Assembly: GCA_905221605.1 (NCBI GenBank)
Contig: CAJNDS010000059.1
Location: 60,001-124,000 of the forward strand
DNA length: 64,000 nt
Reading direction: 5' to 3'
Source of the DNA: Symbiodinium natans
Lineage: Eukaryota; Sar; Dinophyceae; Suessiales; Symbiodiniaceae
Part shown: positions 12,625 through 25,900 of the stretch, piece by piece
How positions within the stretch are numbered: position 1 is the first letter of the stretch
Layout of the letters: each line of letters starts with the position of its first letter
Made by a program: the position numbers and the translations under genes
Notes under the pieces: model-generated
Told to the model about the DNA's origin: nothing
What the model saw: only the letters and a program-made list of their open reading frames with translations
Databases searched by the model: none

Positions 12625-13450
12625 CGTTATGATTCTAGGACTTTCAGGCCTAACCTCTAAAAGCCCTCATTCACGAGCACGAAGGGAGGGGACATGCGAC
12701 AAACTTCGAAGGGCCTCACCAAGCCCTACGAACACGAAGAGAGGGGACATACGACTCACCTCCAAGAGATATGCCTTTACTTCTACAGTGTTCTGGAAGT
12801 GCAAACCTTTGGAAAAATGTAGGATGTTTTTGCGCTTGGATAGAACCTTTCCGCAGAGCAAGCAGGGTTGCAACTCTAAAACGGACTAAAACGGATATAA
12901 GGGTTTTTTGGAAACACCACAGGAGCTCTTCCCACCAAGAGAACATTTGCTTTAACCACGCTCTTTTCGGGGCACGGGGTTTAGGATTTCAGGGGCATTT
13001 TCACAACCCTTGTAGAGCCACGATTACGGTACCAGCACAGGCCTTTGGGTTTCATGGTAAGCAACTAGCCCCATCTGCGCCCGGATGACCAAATAGCAGA
13101 GCTCTCTCCCCCCATAGAATGGCCAACTTGGCAGGAGAAGTTTGGCACGCAGGCTCCGAGGCACGGGCCCTTCAAGCACGTCATGATTCTAGGACTGCCA
13201 CCCTACGAGCACGAGGGGAGGGGACATGCGACAAACTTCTAGCGGCCTCACCAAACCCTACGAGCACGAGAGACGGGACATACGACTAACTAAGGGATAT
13301 GCTCTTACTTATAGTGTTCTCAAAGTGCAGACTTTGGGAAAATGTAGGATGTTTTTGCGTTTGTATAGAACCTTTCCTTTCCGCAGAGCAAGCAGGGTTG
13401 CAACTCTAGCACGGTCATAAAGTTTGGAAACACCACAGGACCTCTTGGGC
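12625..13450. repeat. Inner diverged tandem repeat of unit A
   Basis: The segment starting AAGCACGTTATGATTCTAGG at about 12621 recurs at about 13178 as AAGCACGTCATGATTCTAGG. Both copies share GGGGACATGCGACAAACTTC, GGGACATACGACT and AAAATGTAGGATGTTTTTGC. Identity between them is clearly lower than between units A and B, so this is an older duplication. Unit B keeps one copy (20700-20990). Confidence 0.8.
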
Positions 13451-14902
13451 CAGGCAAGAAAGGGCTCTACACATCGAAAGCAACAAAACCCATATCCTGC
13501 ATTACCGAATCTTAGCCCAAAGGCAGCAGAAGTCAGCACTGAAAAGCATTGCCAAGCAGCACTCAACAACATCGAGGAAGCCAAGTCGGAATAGGGGACA
13601 GGGGACAGCTGCAACGTGCGGCTACTTTCATGCTGCATCACGTGGCCACACCCTTCTCACCTTCTCTGTTTCCCTTTTGTTTTCCCTGTGGCAGGGTATG
13701 GGTCTGTCTTTAAGTCCGAGGCTGCAGCACCTTTTTTTTCTCGCGAGAGACTTTCCCTTCCTCGGGTTTCAGGATGGGAGTTCGCTTAAAAGCTCAGAGG
13801 TAGGCGCGAGCCACCAAACAAGGTTCTGCGTTGAGGCGCGCGGGCGCCGATGGAAGCTACAAGTTTCTGTCGTTTGTGCGGTTTCCACCGCAACTAAATC
13901 TTCCAGGCCCGAAAGAACGTTCTTAGCTTTCGGCTGAAGATCATGTCATGCCCAGATTGGGACAATAGCTTCGGGCCTAGAAGCACGCAAGGGCTATGAG
14001 AATGTCTCAACTTTCGCATGTAAGCTTCAAGAACCGCAGATGCTTGTAAACAAGGCTAGAAAGGTGTTGATGAGCTACGCAATTTAAGACATACCCACAG
14101 ACGTCTGGTTGCGTCACTTCGTCGAATGGGAATGTACAAGCCTTGTGATCAAGTAAGGGCAGTCGAACGCTCAACGCGATGGCCCACTGCCATGACGGCT
14201 GAGTTCAGTATACTCAGTATACTGAGGCACATGCAGCTTGTCAATGTCACAGAGATCGTTCAAACGCCTGGGGCTTCACGGATCGAGGTAGGGTTCGGGT
14301 CTTCCACTTTGAGCCCTAAACTTTTGAAAGAAACCCCAAACCCTATACCCTAAATCCGAATCCCAGGAACCCTGACCCATGAGCCCACGAAGCCCTGAAC
14401 CCCAGAGCCATGAAACCCCAAGCCCGCGACGGAACTCTGAAACCAAGGCGCGGCAGACGCAAAGGCCAAACAAATCCAGCCCCTTCTTTTTTTAAACTTA
14501 AGAAACCCAGCCCCTCGACTTCGCAAATTTAAGAAATCGAGGGGCTGGATTTCTTAAATTGAAGAAATTGAGGGGCTGGATTTCTTAACTTTAAGAAATT
14601 GAGGGGCTGGATTTCTTATTTTGGGCGGGGCGGGGGGGGGCGGGGCAGTCCGGGAAGGAATTTCTTGGGGGGGGGGGGGGGGTTAGAAATTGGGCTGGAC
14701 CCCAAATTTAAGAGAATGGGGCCTAATCCCCACCTCCTATGGTTTTCGATGTCCGAAACGGTACAGTGACAGCGCCGCATAAGAAACCTCTAAGTTTTGG
14801 CGAGGGTACCCTCGATTTCTTAATCATGAAGCCCACTCAATTTCCGGAATTGTAGCCTCCACACTTTTGAGGGCACCCTGGATTTCTTAACGAATTTCTT
14901 AA

Positions 14903-14966
14903 TGGGATTCGAACTGGCAACGTTTGAATTAGTAAGGCGACGCCTTATCCATTAGGCTGATCGCTC
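14903..14966 (-). other. tRNA-Arg-like Pol III element, unit B
   Basis: Copy of the 6814-6877 element in the second duplication unit, with the same A-box and B-box words. It differs only by an extra TC next to the 5' end. The same stem defects are present, so the degeneration predates the duplication. Confidence 0.55.
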
Positions 14967-15084
14967 TCAAGTTCTTAATTGGGGGCTCCCCTCAAATCGG
15001 CAATCCGGCCTCTCGATTTCTTAACTCCCTCAAATTAAGAAATCCAGCCCTCAGTTTCTTAATTTGAGGGGTTTTGGGGTCCCG

Positions 15085-15116
<32 letters not shown>

Positions 15117-15966
15117 CCCCTCCCCCCCCCTGAAATAACTAATTCATCCCCCCCCTCCCCCCTAAAAAAGAAATCCAGCCCCTCAATTTCTGAAATTTAA
15201 GAAATCCGGCCCCTCAATTTCTTAAATTTAAGAAAGCCAGCCCCTCGATTTCTTAAATTCAAGAAATCCAGCGCCTCGATTTCTTAAATCTAAGAAATCC
15301 AGCCCCTCAATTTCCTAAATTTGAGAAATCCAGCCCCTCGATGACCACCTCTGGATGGACCCGCTCCACCCCCCTGCGGTTCAATGTTGGGACTTCGAGC
15401 TTACTTGGAGGCCCACCGCACTTGGCAAGTAGATTTCTGTATGCCATGATGAGCGCGAGATCCTTTCACAGTACTCTACTGCTTCACCAAGTATCCTGAA
15501 AGAAATCCAGAAACCTAAATCTCTAAATCTCTGAAGCCCTTGAGACTTAGGACCTTGCTCAACCCTCAAGCCACTGCACGAAACGCACGCCTGCTCATCG
15601 GACGTAGATTGGTCGAGCACAGCAGCATCCCTCAGCAGCGCGCTGGATTCTGCGTGCTCAAGACCCTCAAATAGTCACACGGTACTGCACATCGAACTCA
15701 GAGCTCCCGACCAGAAGCCAAGTGAACCAGCCGTCCTTCGGACAAGCACATTCTACTCCCGTCCGATTTTTGCCCCCCAAAGCCCAGGAGGGTGCTCGAA
15801 ATGACGGCTGCGCAGGATTCGGGCGAGAGGGGAGCAAGAGGATTGCAGATCGAACCGAAGCCACGACTAAAAACCCGAAACCGACGTCTGAAGCAAGGAA
15901 ACAAGGCTCCGAGAACCACTCCAGGAAGGGGGGAAGGTTATACCACGCAAGGAGTTCAAAGCTTAC

Positions 15967-16166
15967 CATTGACAAGTTACCGCATTAAAGGACTCATTAA
16001 AAGCCCCTACAATTATAATACTACGGGCCAGTTCACTTATAAAGAATGCATGAAGTGAACGTAAGGCCCGTATTATTATATTGGGGCTTATAATGTACGT
16101 CCTTTATGCCCCTATAATTCTATTAAAAGGGCACATAATACGTTAATACGCTTATTGCCCCTTTAA
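15967..16166. mobile_element. AT-rich fold-back (MITE-like) insertion present only in unit B
   Basis: Unit A reads AAAGCTTACTGTGACACTTACATTAC at this point. Unit B has about 200 extra bases between AAAGCTTA and CTTACATTAC. The insert is far more AT-rich than its surroundings. It contains a long inverted repeat (arms about 15991-16030 and 16064-16102, ending in GGGCC and GGCCC) with a smaller palindrome GTTCACTT/AAGTGAAC in the loop. CTTA flanks both sides in A and B, which could be a target-site duplication or excision footprint. No coding sequence is seen. Confidence 0.65.
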
Positions 16167-19100
16167 CTTACATTACTCAACAGCTGAGTTCAAGATGCTT
16201 TGAACGCTTGCAGTGCACTTAACCCCAGAATATTGACGTGGGTCCTGGCTCGGTTCCATGGTCTCGCGCGAGGAAGCCGCGCTGGTCTCCTGGACGGCTC
16301 TTCAATCATACTTGATTGCTTGGGCGAGGGGATTAATACGATCCATTGGAAGCTATACATACTGGCTTTGAATTCAAGGCACCGGTGCCCGGCAATTGCA
16401 TTGGCATGTATTGCTTGCGCAGACAAACAGGCAGGCCCACCTACCTTCTCCCATCCCTTCTCAACCCTTCCCCTAGATCAACCCACCGCAACTTTGCTAC
16501 AACTCAGAGCCACAGAGTGCTTGAAGCAGGGGGGAGGCTTCGGGGCCCCGTGTTGTAGAGCCAAGCACCTCATCGCTCCCCAGGCGGTCACCGCGGCACT
16601 GCTCGCCTTCGGTGGCAGGCAGCCGAAAGAATCTAGATTGCGCACAGCTTTAAGCGAAAACCAACTGCCTGAAGCAGCGGAACCGTTGGCAGCACGTTTC
16701 GCTGCCTAGCCGGTTGCGTCAGGTGCGAGCGACATCACTTTCAAACTCGCAAACAACAATGAAGAATCGGGGCCTCCAACTCGATCAGCTCCTTGCCGTA
16801 GCTGAGACGTTGCCAGTACACTCGCGCTTTGAACTAAAGCATAGTATTCTGCGGGTTGCACCGTGTTCTCAGCTAGCTCTTGCAAAAGCAGGGGCGGAAG
16901 GGGGCGAGGCAGCTAGCCCATGGGCGGCGCAGGGGCGGAGCCAAAATGCCTGCTAGCAAGATGGTGACGCAGGCGGCTCGCCAAAAAATCAGCGACGAAG
17001 CTGCAGCTTCTCAGATGACTGTTTTCCTTACTTTGGTATTGAGGCTGTCGGCGCGGCCTCCCCCCCCTGTGCAACACTTGCCCAGCTTAGAAGAGGAGGA
17101 GCCGGATGGCATTCTGTCGTTTAGGGGCTTGCCCGGATTCAAACATTGGTGGGCGTGACACTTCCTTGATCTTCCTTGCTTGCTTAGTGAGAGCCGAGAC
17201 ATGCTGAGCCTTGAGGTCGGGGTCAGGACAAACATGGCGCCCGCCACGTGCCCGGAAGCAGGGTTAAGGTTGCACACACAGGGCATGGGTTCCTTTAGGG
17301 ATTCGTAGCCCCAAGAAATACAATCATCCGAAACCTCTAAACCACATTCTGTCCTGCTCCAGCCCAGGTAGGTACTTGCGTTCGCGCTCCTGCGCATCTG
17401 GATCCATGGGCAGTGGACTTTGCTGTTCAGGACTCAAAAACGCTCAATCTCATTGGCAGGGCTTCGGCCGGATTCACAGGAACCTTGGACTGTGAATTAC
17501 TCCCAGAATGAAATCCTGATGAGGCCTCTTACTCGATCCCTATAGATAGTCACTGCACTCCCGAATAAAACGTGAGTTTCGTCTCTCCGATGATGCGGGT
17601 TCTCAAATCCTCGCAGTTGCGGGGAGCCTTCTTGAAGGCCAGGGAGTCCGCTGCGGCCTTGGCCGACATCTGCGCCTCGGACTGCGGGCTCTGTCTTTGA
17701 AGGGCGCTGACAACCGCACTTGGGCCCACGACCCGCTCAAACGGAGACAGGGCCATCAATGCCTGCCAGGGAAATGACAGCCTATCATGAAGCATACACA
17801 GGATGTAGTACAGGCATTTCACGCTCGTAGGGCATTCCCTCATGGCTGTGCCCTCGACCTCCACAGCGAGCTCCGCCTGAGTTTCGAGGTTCGATTTAGG
17901 CCAGGGATGGAGTGCGGTACGCAGACCTTGCTGATGCTTGACGTCAAGTCCCGGCCGATAACCCACGCCTTCGCCTCATGTCTAAACGGCCGGTGCTCAA
18001 GAACTATCCCTTTCATCCGGCCAGGTCACATCCCACCCGACCAGCTTCAGGGTGTTCATTGCCAGGTGCACCTTTTGACAATGGCTTCTCTCGAACGGCA
18101 GTAAGTTGGTTTGACCTCTTTTCGTTTCATGCGCCACGCTCGGACCGTCAGCAGGAAGGAACCCAAATTCAATCTTTCAGACCCCGCGGCTGGCAGCTGA
18201 GTCAACAACCTTCTGCTCAAGGCACCATCCCATTCTTTGCGGATGGGTTCAGTTGAGCAAGTTGGCCTACTTCTCGCTATCCCGGAGCGTGCGTGGCATG
18301 TGGTGATGTAGTCACTGCGCTGGGCAAGTTGTGGCAGGTGCAAAAGCACGAGGGCTAAGCTGTTGCCGCGTTGTGGCTGTGAGGCGCGGTGCCGCGATGC
18401 GCCATGATGAGCAAGCGATGAGAAAACGATCAGGTTCCAGGCAGACTCACTGCCACCAGCTGACTGGACTTTCTGCAGCGAGATCGTTTTCTAACACTTG
18501 CAGCTGTCATTCGGACAGGCAGCATAGCAGCATCACACGACGGAATCGAATCTCATGTCGTGAATCATTGAAGACACGTGTCAGTCCCTTCCTCAGCCAC
18601 ACCATCCTGTACACCTTCAGTACAAGCAACACACCGACCGCAAGAAGTTGCAGCATGCTTATCCCCCTCTTGTGCTACGCGACATGAGGGGGGGGGACCT
18701 TCCCAAGTACAACATCGCAGTCCGGCGGGGGCAAACCTGCAACTCCAGACGTTGAAACGTCGAGTCTTGCAGGTCTTTCCCTCCCACTGAAGGTTAAGAC
18801 AATCCCCTCCCCTTCATTAGATTCAAGGCCTCGTTGCAAATCTCCAGGCCGATGGCATGCTGGTCCCTTTCCAAAGGCTACAGCTACGCTAGACTACCAA
18901 GGGTGCCCGACAGCCCGGACACGAAGACTCCAGAAACTAGCGAGTTTTTCGCTTTTCACGAGCAGGGCTCCTAACATCATCCCACACCCGAATTCCTCCC
19001 AATGTCATCCCAGCAGGGATGCTTTCGGCTATGGGCAATGATGGCCAAGGCGCATCGACGTCGGTGCAGTCCGCGATGCCCCGTGCAATCTGGCCAGAAG

Positions 19101-19384
19101 AAGCAAGAAGCGCGTTTAGATTGCGCTAAACTCAGGCAGGTTTTTCATCACTTGGCCTTCATTCTGGGGCTCGGGGCTACGGGGAGGACCGGCCTGCCAG
19201 TGCTCCTTCTTCCGGTGCACCATGTTTCGCAGCTGCTCTTCCTTGGCAGCGCACGAAAGGCCTGTCCCTGAGGCGTCCTGAAGCTGTTTGAAAACCTTGC
19301 GCCCGAAACCCACACACAAACCGTGACACACAACATACACAACACAAGCTTTGCCTACAAGCGGCCTACAAGCATTGAGGCAGC

Positions 19385-19820
19385 TTAGGGTTCGACGAGA
19401 CCCTTGGCCTTGATCACGGCAACGTAGGCCTCAGGGATCATCTTCGCCGGGTTTGAGGTTCGGATTGTTTGGGTTGTTTGGATCCTCACGGCTTCAAACG
19501 TTCTACGTTTTCAGGGCGTGTGATCTTGGGATGCTTGGGTGTTGACGCAGCTTCTCCTCGTTTGAGACTGCGGGGGTATTGCATCGCGAAAGGCCTTGTT
19601 TCGAGAGGATGGCAAGCCCATGTAGTAACTTAATACCTGTGGAGAGTAAGAGTACTGCTCATAGATGCCCCTGACATGTGCAGGCTCTTGTGCAGGCTCT
19701 TGAGGGATGCCTTGGGAGAGCTCGTTGCCTACATTGCGGCAAAAAACTTGCAGGACGTCAAGGCCCGGGCATCCACAAACTTGTGTCCAGCCTGTACAGA
19801 CAGGAAAGCTTCGTAGATGC
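19385..19820 (-). CDS. 3' exons of an unrecognised gene, unit B
   Basis: Second copy of the segments at 11265-11700. The terminal exon 19385-19441 keeps the same 18 residues and stop, and the acceptor is changed to AAG. Nothing in the sequence shows which copy is expressed. Confidence 0.35.
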
Positions 19821-21197
19821 AGGCAGGAGGCAGACGCGGAGGGTTTGCCCTATAGATGCTTGATTGCCATCTGCCATGATACAGTTCTGCGACAGCCAGC
19901 GAAGTCAGTAGAGCCCTTTGCAAGCACTGTTCAGGATTCTTCTATGCTGAGGTGCTATGAGTACGTCGCCTCAGAATGACTGCGGGAAAGTCTCGGAAGC
20001 TAGCCGGTGCTTGGTCCGAGACTTATCGCCAATCAAGGGCTCGAGCACAAGACTTGTGCCGACCTGTAAGCGGACGATTGCTATGTGCCGACCTGTAAGC
20101 GGACGATTGCTAGATGGGACATGTGTTTTCGTGGAACCGCAGCCCTTGACGGCTGTAGACCCCAAACCCTAAACAGAGATCTCCAAACCCTGCTACGAAA
20201 GCTTCGAAAGCCGAAAGAAGCAACCCAACGATCTCAACCGTCGGTCTGAACAAATCCATAGCCACGGCCTCGTTTGACTCCTCGCGGGACATATCCTGGC
20301 TTGGCATGGGATCGGATGAAAGGGAAAGCAGCTGCACGTTCCGATCTGAGACGTGTAGCGGTGGCATCATCGTGTTTACTTGGAGAGCTTATTTCGAAAC
20401 GTCATTGCCAAGTTGTTGAGCTGTTGAAGAACAATGGCAGGGACACAAATATGTTGACCGCCAACTCTCGACCTCCAAACCTCGACCCCTCCGAATTTCT
20501 CCGAGTCATTCTGCTCTGCCCAGCTGCTGAAGGCCACCGCGTGGGACCACTCCCAAGAAATTGAAACTGGGGTGGAAAAGGACCAGCTCTAAGCTTGGGC
20601 CAGGCAGCGGAAAGCGCTCTACACATCGAAAGCAAGACCCATACTCCTGCAGAAACGCCGCGACGGAACCGCTGAACATTGCCAAGCAGCACTCAACATC
20701 AAGCACGTTATGATTCTAGGACTTTCAGGCCTAACCTCTAAAAGCCCTCATTCACGAGCACGAAGGGAGGGGACATGCGACAAACTTCGAAGGGCCTCAC
20801 CAAGCCCTACGAACACGAAGAGAGGGGACATACGACTCACCTCCAAGAGATATGCCTTTACTTCTACAGTGTTCTGGAAGTGCAAACCTTTGGAAAAATG
20901 TAGGATGTTTTTGCGCTTGTCCTTTCCGCAGTGCAAGCAGGGTTGCAACTCTAGCACGGTCATAAAGTTTGGAAACACCACAGGACCTCTTGCAACGGCC
21001 AAAGGCAGCAGAAGTCAGCACTGAAAAGCATTGCCAAGCAGCACTCAACAACATCGAGGAAGCCAAGTCGGAGTAGGGCACAGCTGCAACTTGCGGCTAC
21101 TTACATGCTGCATCACGTTGCCACACCCTTCTCACCTTCTCTGTTTCCCCTTTGTTTTCCCGCTGGCAGGGAAAAAGGGTCTGTCTTTAAGTCCGAA

Positions 21198-22990
21198 ACG
21201 GGGGGCAGACCAGAGAGCCAAGCTGAGTCGGCCGTCCATCTGCAAAGAGGGCACGCTACAGTGCCCTCCGGAGGCAAGTTCCGGGGTATTCGCCGGGGAA
21301 GCCCCTATAAACTCCGGATCCTGCAGGGCGCTGAGGAGCGCTTGCCTCGGAAATGCTGAGCAGCGCCGCAGCGCAAGGTGTCCTGCGGGCAGCCCTCGAC
21401 GGACCAGATTTTCCATTGAAAGTCTGGACAATCCTCGAAGACAACTGCACGAAGCAGGCTGCACAAGGTGTACATAGCGGGTACAGGTGGGCATAGCAAA
21501 AACAAAACACCGGGCGCACGCCCCCCGCTGTTTCTACACAAGCTCCCTTCCCAGCCTCTCTGACTGGCTTGAGAGCCTGCGAAGAGGGCCTGGCCGACCA
21601 GACCCCGACACTCGGAACGAGCCGAAACGGGGTACGGGGTGAACGCTGAAAGATCTTGAAAGATTCCGAAGGGCCCTCTTGGAGGGACCCCGGAACCACA
21701 CTCCCAGAGCCCGAGAACTTGAAAGCTTGAGACACCATAAGCCGCTATGTTTAGCGCAGCATACCGCGTCTCAGCAAAGAACAACGGTGGCTTCAGCGGT
21801 TGCCGGAAGTCACGCGAAATACCTGTGAGCTCAGGCTGCTCCCCTCCTCTTCTTCCTCTTCTTCGTCTTCTTCTTCTTCCTCCGCTTCTCCCTCTTCTTC
21901 TCCCTCTTCTCCCTCTTCTTCTGCTTCTTCTCCTTTTGTCTGGTCTCCTTGTCCCCTGCTTCTGCTTCTTCTGCTTGGAGCCTACCCCTACTTGTGTGGC
22001 GCAAACCCCACCGAGCTTTTGGCTGGTTAGCGGTCATTGCGGTTATATTTGTGCTTGGGACTAGTGTTTAGGGCCCTTCAGATCATTGACTTCGGTGCTC
22101 CAGCATTCAGGGAGCCAAGATTCACAAAGTCTCAGCTGAACTTTTGAATGTAAGAGACGCTCATCAACATCCGAAGTCTGTCGAAAACCCTCCTGCCTTG
22201 GAGATCCTTCCTGCGGCGGAGCTGCAACGATGATGCCGAAAGCGGACACACGCAGCATCCGGGAAAAATAGGCACCCTCGCATGCCTCGGACCTCCGATG
22301 AGAAGGGCTCTGAGCCCTGAGGGAGCTTAGGATGCTTCTGTCAGAGCCCCGACTTCGAGGTGCAGGCAATGCGGGCCCAGGCGCCTTCCTCGAATTCGCC
22401 CCTTGCGCATTGACCTGGCCCCCGGATCTGATCTCGTGAAACTCGTGAAACTCGCTTCAGATGGGTTGCTTCTGAAATCTTCTGACTCATTGGGAAAACG
22501 TCGCGGAGTGCAGAGTGGGATTTCCTGCTCGAATCGAAGAGGCAGCCCTTTGCGCGCCTCAGTGCCTCCGCTTCCGGGGCGAGAGGCACTCCGTGTTCCT
22601 CGGCAGAACAACAAAGACACTTCGGTTTGGGCTGGGCCTTGAGAAACACCCCTGTTAAACACCTCAGCTGTAAGGCATTTTAAGGGTTCTTACGAGGCCC
22701 AAAAAAGGGCTTTTCGGCCTGAGTGGGTCTTTCGCAACACTTTGCAGCTCGGGCTCACCACGGTGTCGTATTTCCCGCGCTGCCAAGGGGCTTTCGCGCC
22801 GTTCCTTCTCAAGGACACAGCCAGGCAGATCGGGCTGTGCTTTGTTTGAGAAAGGGGCAGGGAGGGGGGGGGGGTTCTGGGTTTCTCTCTTGACTGGCTA
22901 AAGCATCTCCGCAACTGTAACCACACAACAGATGCATGTATGCATTGTGTATAATTGCATTGGCTTACATGTCTATAGGTCCATGTACAT
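21198..22990. other. Spacer with a polypyrimidine tract, no recognisable gene
   Basis: The stretch between the duplication and the first dehydrogenase gene. A CTT/TCC-rich tract at about 21838-21975 creates Ser/Leu/Pro-rich open frames on the plus strand and Lys-rich ones on the minus strand, which are compositional artefacts. Other open frames in the GC-rich part (21.1-21.8 kb) show no domain motifs. Confidence 0.5.
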
Positions 22991-22994
22991 ATAC

Positions 22995-25900
22995 CTACCA
23001 CCATCCCATGGGATCCCTCCTCGCGGCATTGAGGTTGGAGAGCGTCGTGTGGATGATACTCCGCAGGGCTTCCTTCGTGAACCACGCCTGGCGGCCAAAA
23101 GGAGCAAAAGCTCTCTGCCTGACGCAAAAAATTTCCCCCTCATCTTGCCACAGCTAGAATTCCGATGCCTCCAAGCTGCAGACTGCGCTTCAACATGTCA
23201 ACATGTTCCCCAAACCTAGAGACCTAGAGAGCATTTTCGCTGCAGGGCCTGGTGCGAAGTCACCACGACTTGGTTGAATCCGATGAGCGTCATCAGCTCG
23301 TTGCTTTGTATCTGCAGAAGCGCACGGGATCACGCTCTCGCCCAGGCGGGGCGTGGACCCGGGAAAGGGGGGAGCGCGTTTTCCTAGCTACAGCTTCGGC
23401 ATTGCCCACACATCACGCACGCAAGCGCGCATGTTTTGAGGCTTGGATCGCTTGATGGATTGGGGTCAAACAGGTGATACATGACTCATTCTGACTCGGG
23501 CACTCGGTCGCACTTTTGTGAACCACTTTTCCAGGATGATCCGTATGGACGAGCAACAGCTGCCGAGTCCACTGATTTACCGATGTCCAAGCTGAAGACA
23601 AGAGGCCACGTCCCGGCTCCAATCTCGATGGAAGTACTCACCCTCCTGTGTTGGCGGCAACAAAAACAAAGGACCAGAGAGATCGCCCTTGAATCGAGGT
23701 CTCCTACAATGCCCCCAAAAATGGAGGCTCAACATCAGAACACCCTCCAAAGCCTCTCCTATCTTCTTGACGCCCTGGGCTCCATCGCTTCCTGAACCTC
23801 TCACCCCTCAAATCTCCCTTAGAAAAGCCTCTCCCAAATTCCGTCCTCGGCCACCACATCAAGGCCTGCTCCACCAATGATGCCTGGGGCAGAGCTCTGC
23901 TCTTAACAGCTGACAAGCTCACATCGACGGCCGACAGCCGTTCATGCCCGGAGGCCTCCAACGGGGTGTAGGCCGGGCAAAAAAACCGGGTAAAACACAG
24001 AGATGTGTGCACTTGGTGGCCGGTTTTGGAGGCGATTCTGTGAGGCCGCCCCCGGAGAGGACGACTGCCGAGGGAAATAGCCCTTGAACCGGACAGCCCC
24101 TCTCTGCCCTCCCCTGCCTTGACGAAGCCCGTCGATCAAAGCCTTCGTGTCGATCAGCCCACCCCGGGACACATTCACGAGCAGGACACCTGGAGGGCTC
24201 GCTTGCTCAGGCTTTTCTGTCATTGGTGCTGCTGTTACTGTTGCTGTTACTGCTACTGCTACTGCTACTGCTATCGTTAATACTCCTCTGGTTCTTAGGG
24301 TACGGAGCTTTGGCAGCCTCAGAGTTTGTGGAGGATGCAAACCAAGCCTTTCCAAGACGGCACACCAGAAAAGCGACATTGCCAGGAAAAACTGGTCTGT
24401 AGGGGACGAGCGGAGAAGCCACATTTTTTTAAGATACAATTCTCCCAATTCCTTCCCTTACAAGCACCAAGAGACAAAGGAAAAGGCTGCAGGACTCTCC
24501 GCGGAGGCGCCTTAAGCCCGAAACACCAAGAGCAACCCCAGGCCCCAAATTCTTAAAGTACCCACCCCCCAAATAAGCCCGGTAAGCTTTTGCCGCGAGG
24601 AGCCTCGCTTCATCTTGGCGATGGCTTCGGCATTGATGAGCTTGGCCTAATATTTGTGACACAGAGAGAGGGGGCGCCCCCCTGTCTAGGGCTTCAAAGG
24701 CCCAGGGCACGTGAGGGCCCCTTGTTGAGGGCTTCAAGGACTCTGAGGAATGCTCATCTCAGGCCTTGCCTCAAGCATATTGACAAAAGCTTTTCTCGGA
24801 GATCGATTCAGGGGCACTCAGTGGGGAGTAATGCCGGGACACTGTCTCGCGCAGCAGCGGCACATGAAGGCAGATGATGTCGCTCGTGCGAAAAAGCTCA
24901 TCCAACGACCTCAAGCACCCAAGACGTGAGGAGGATCCTCAAACAGGGCAGCACTGGGGCAACCATGATGTTCGGAATTGTCATCGAGATTGTTTTTTCC
25001 ACTCACCCGTGCCTTAACCCTCTCGAGACCGCCTCTCCTGCAGCATCGTACGGCTTTTTTGCCGGGGGCTTCAGTTGCACAGGGCTATGGCGGCCCATGG
25101 AATCGGTGTGCTGCAGGCTGAACTCCCTGAGCAACTGAGCGGTTGAACATGGAACCATTGATCCGAGCCACACATACGGAATGCCCAAGCCCGTTGGCGG
25201 CGGTTCCTTGATCAACTCATTCCTTGGGTTCACAGAACTCGGGGAGCTTGAGCTGAGGGGATCAAGGGGGCTGTAAATTCTTAGTCTCGGGGATCCTAGT
25301 CAGAGCACATTGGGAATTACTAGTCAAACCCCCTCCGACCCCGTGTGACTCCGCTTGCACGCCGGGCATCTCCTCGATGTCATGGGCGATGACATCACAG
25401 CGGTATCCTGAAAGGGGCGGAGACTGCACAAAGCAATGCTCAACACAACTCATCTTCCACCAACCATAACGCGCACAGGACAAGAAAAAAGGACGTATCA
25501 GGACAACCCCTGGGTGACATGAGCGGCTTCACCTTCACCTAGCAGTCCAGCGGCTGTACCTTGCACCTTTAGCCAAGGAACCATTCTTGAATATCCGGGC
25601 AGCCACGCACCCTGTGCGGCCAGTGCCTATGATGCCGACCTTTGCAGGGCGAGCGAGCGAGAGAAGGAGAGAGAGAGAGAGAGAGAAAAAAATAAAAATA
25701 AAAAATAAAACAAGTATGTGTATATTATAAATATATATATATGTGTATATATATATATATTATGTATATGTATATTTATATATGTATATTTACACTTATG
25801 TATTTCTATATTTATTTATTTGTCTGTATTTATTTGTATTTATTTTATCTCTGTATTCATTGGTTCGTTCTATTTATGCGATGGTTGAATACGCAATGGG

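Larger units (their letters stand above)
5632..13720. repeat. Unit A of an 8-kb direct tandem duplication
   Basis: The sequence beginning GCTGCAGCACC at 5632 recurs at 13721 and stays nearly identical for kilobases. The far end of unit A (CTGTTTCCC...TAAGTCCGAG, about 13660-13720) matches the far end of unit B (about 21140-21197), so the two copies abut head to tail. Unit A also holds its own internal repeat: about 12625-13000 recurs in diverged form at 13178-13450, while unit B has one copy. Compared with B, unit A carries about 136 extra bases at 8730-8847. It holds palindromic arrays, homopolymer tracts, a tRNA-like element and the exon-like segments listed separately. Confidence 0.9.
13721..21197. 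repeat. Unit B of the 8-kb direct tandem duplication
   Basis: This is the second copy, shorter than A by about 0.6 kb. Differences from A include an AT-rich insertion at about 15967-16166, a deletion matching 8730-8847 of A, a rewritten segment at about 17430-17480, a short G-rich insertion at about 18664-18700 and loss of the inner repeat near 20.95 kb. Substitutions are otherwise sparse, which suggests a fairly recent duplication followed by indels. Confidence 0.9.

Noticed and set aside
21747-22064. Leu/Ser/Pro-rich open frames over the CTT tract
   Set aside because: They follow from a polypyrimidine repeat. All three phases are open for the same reason.
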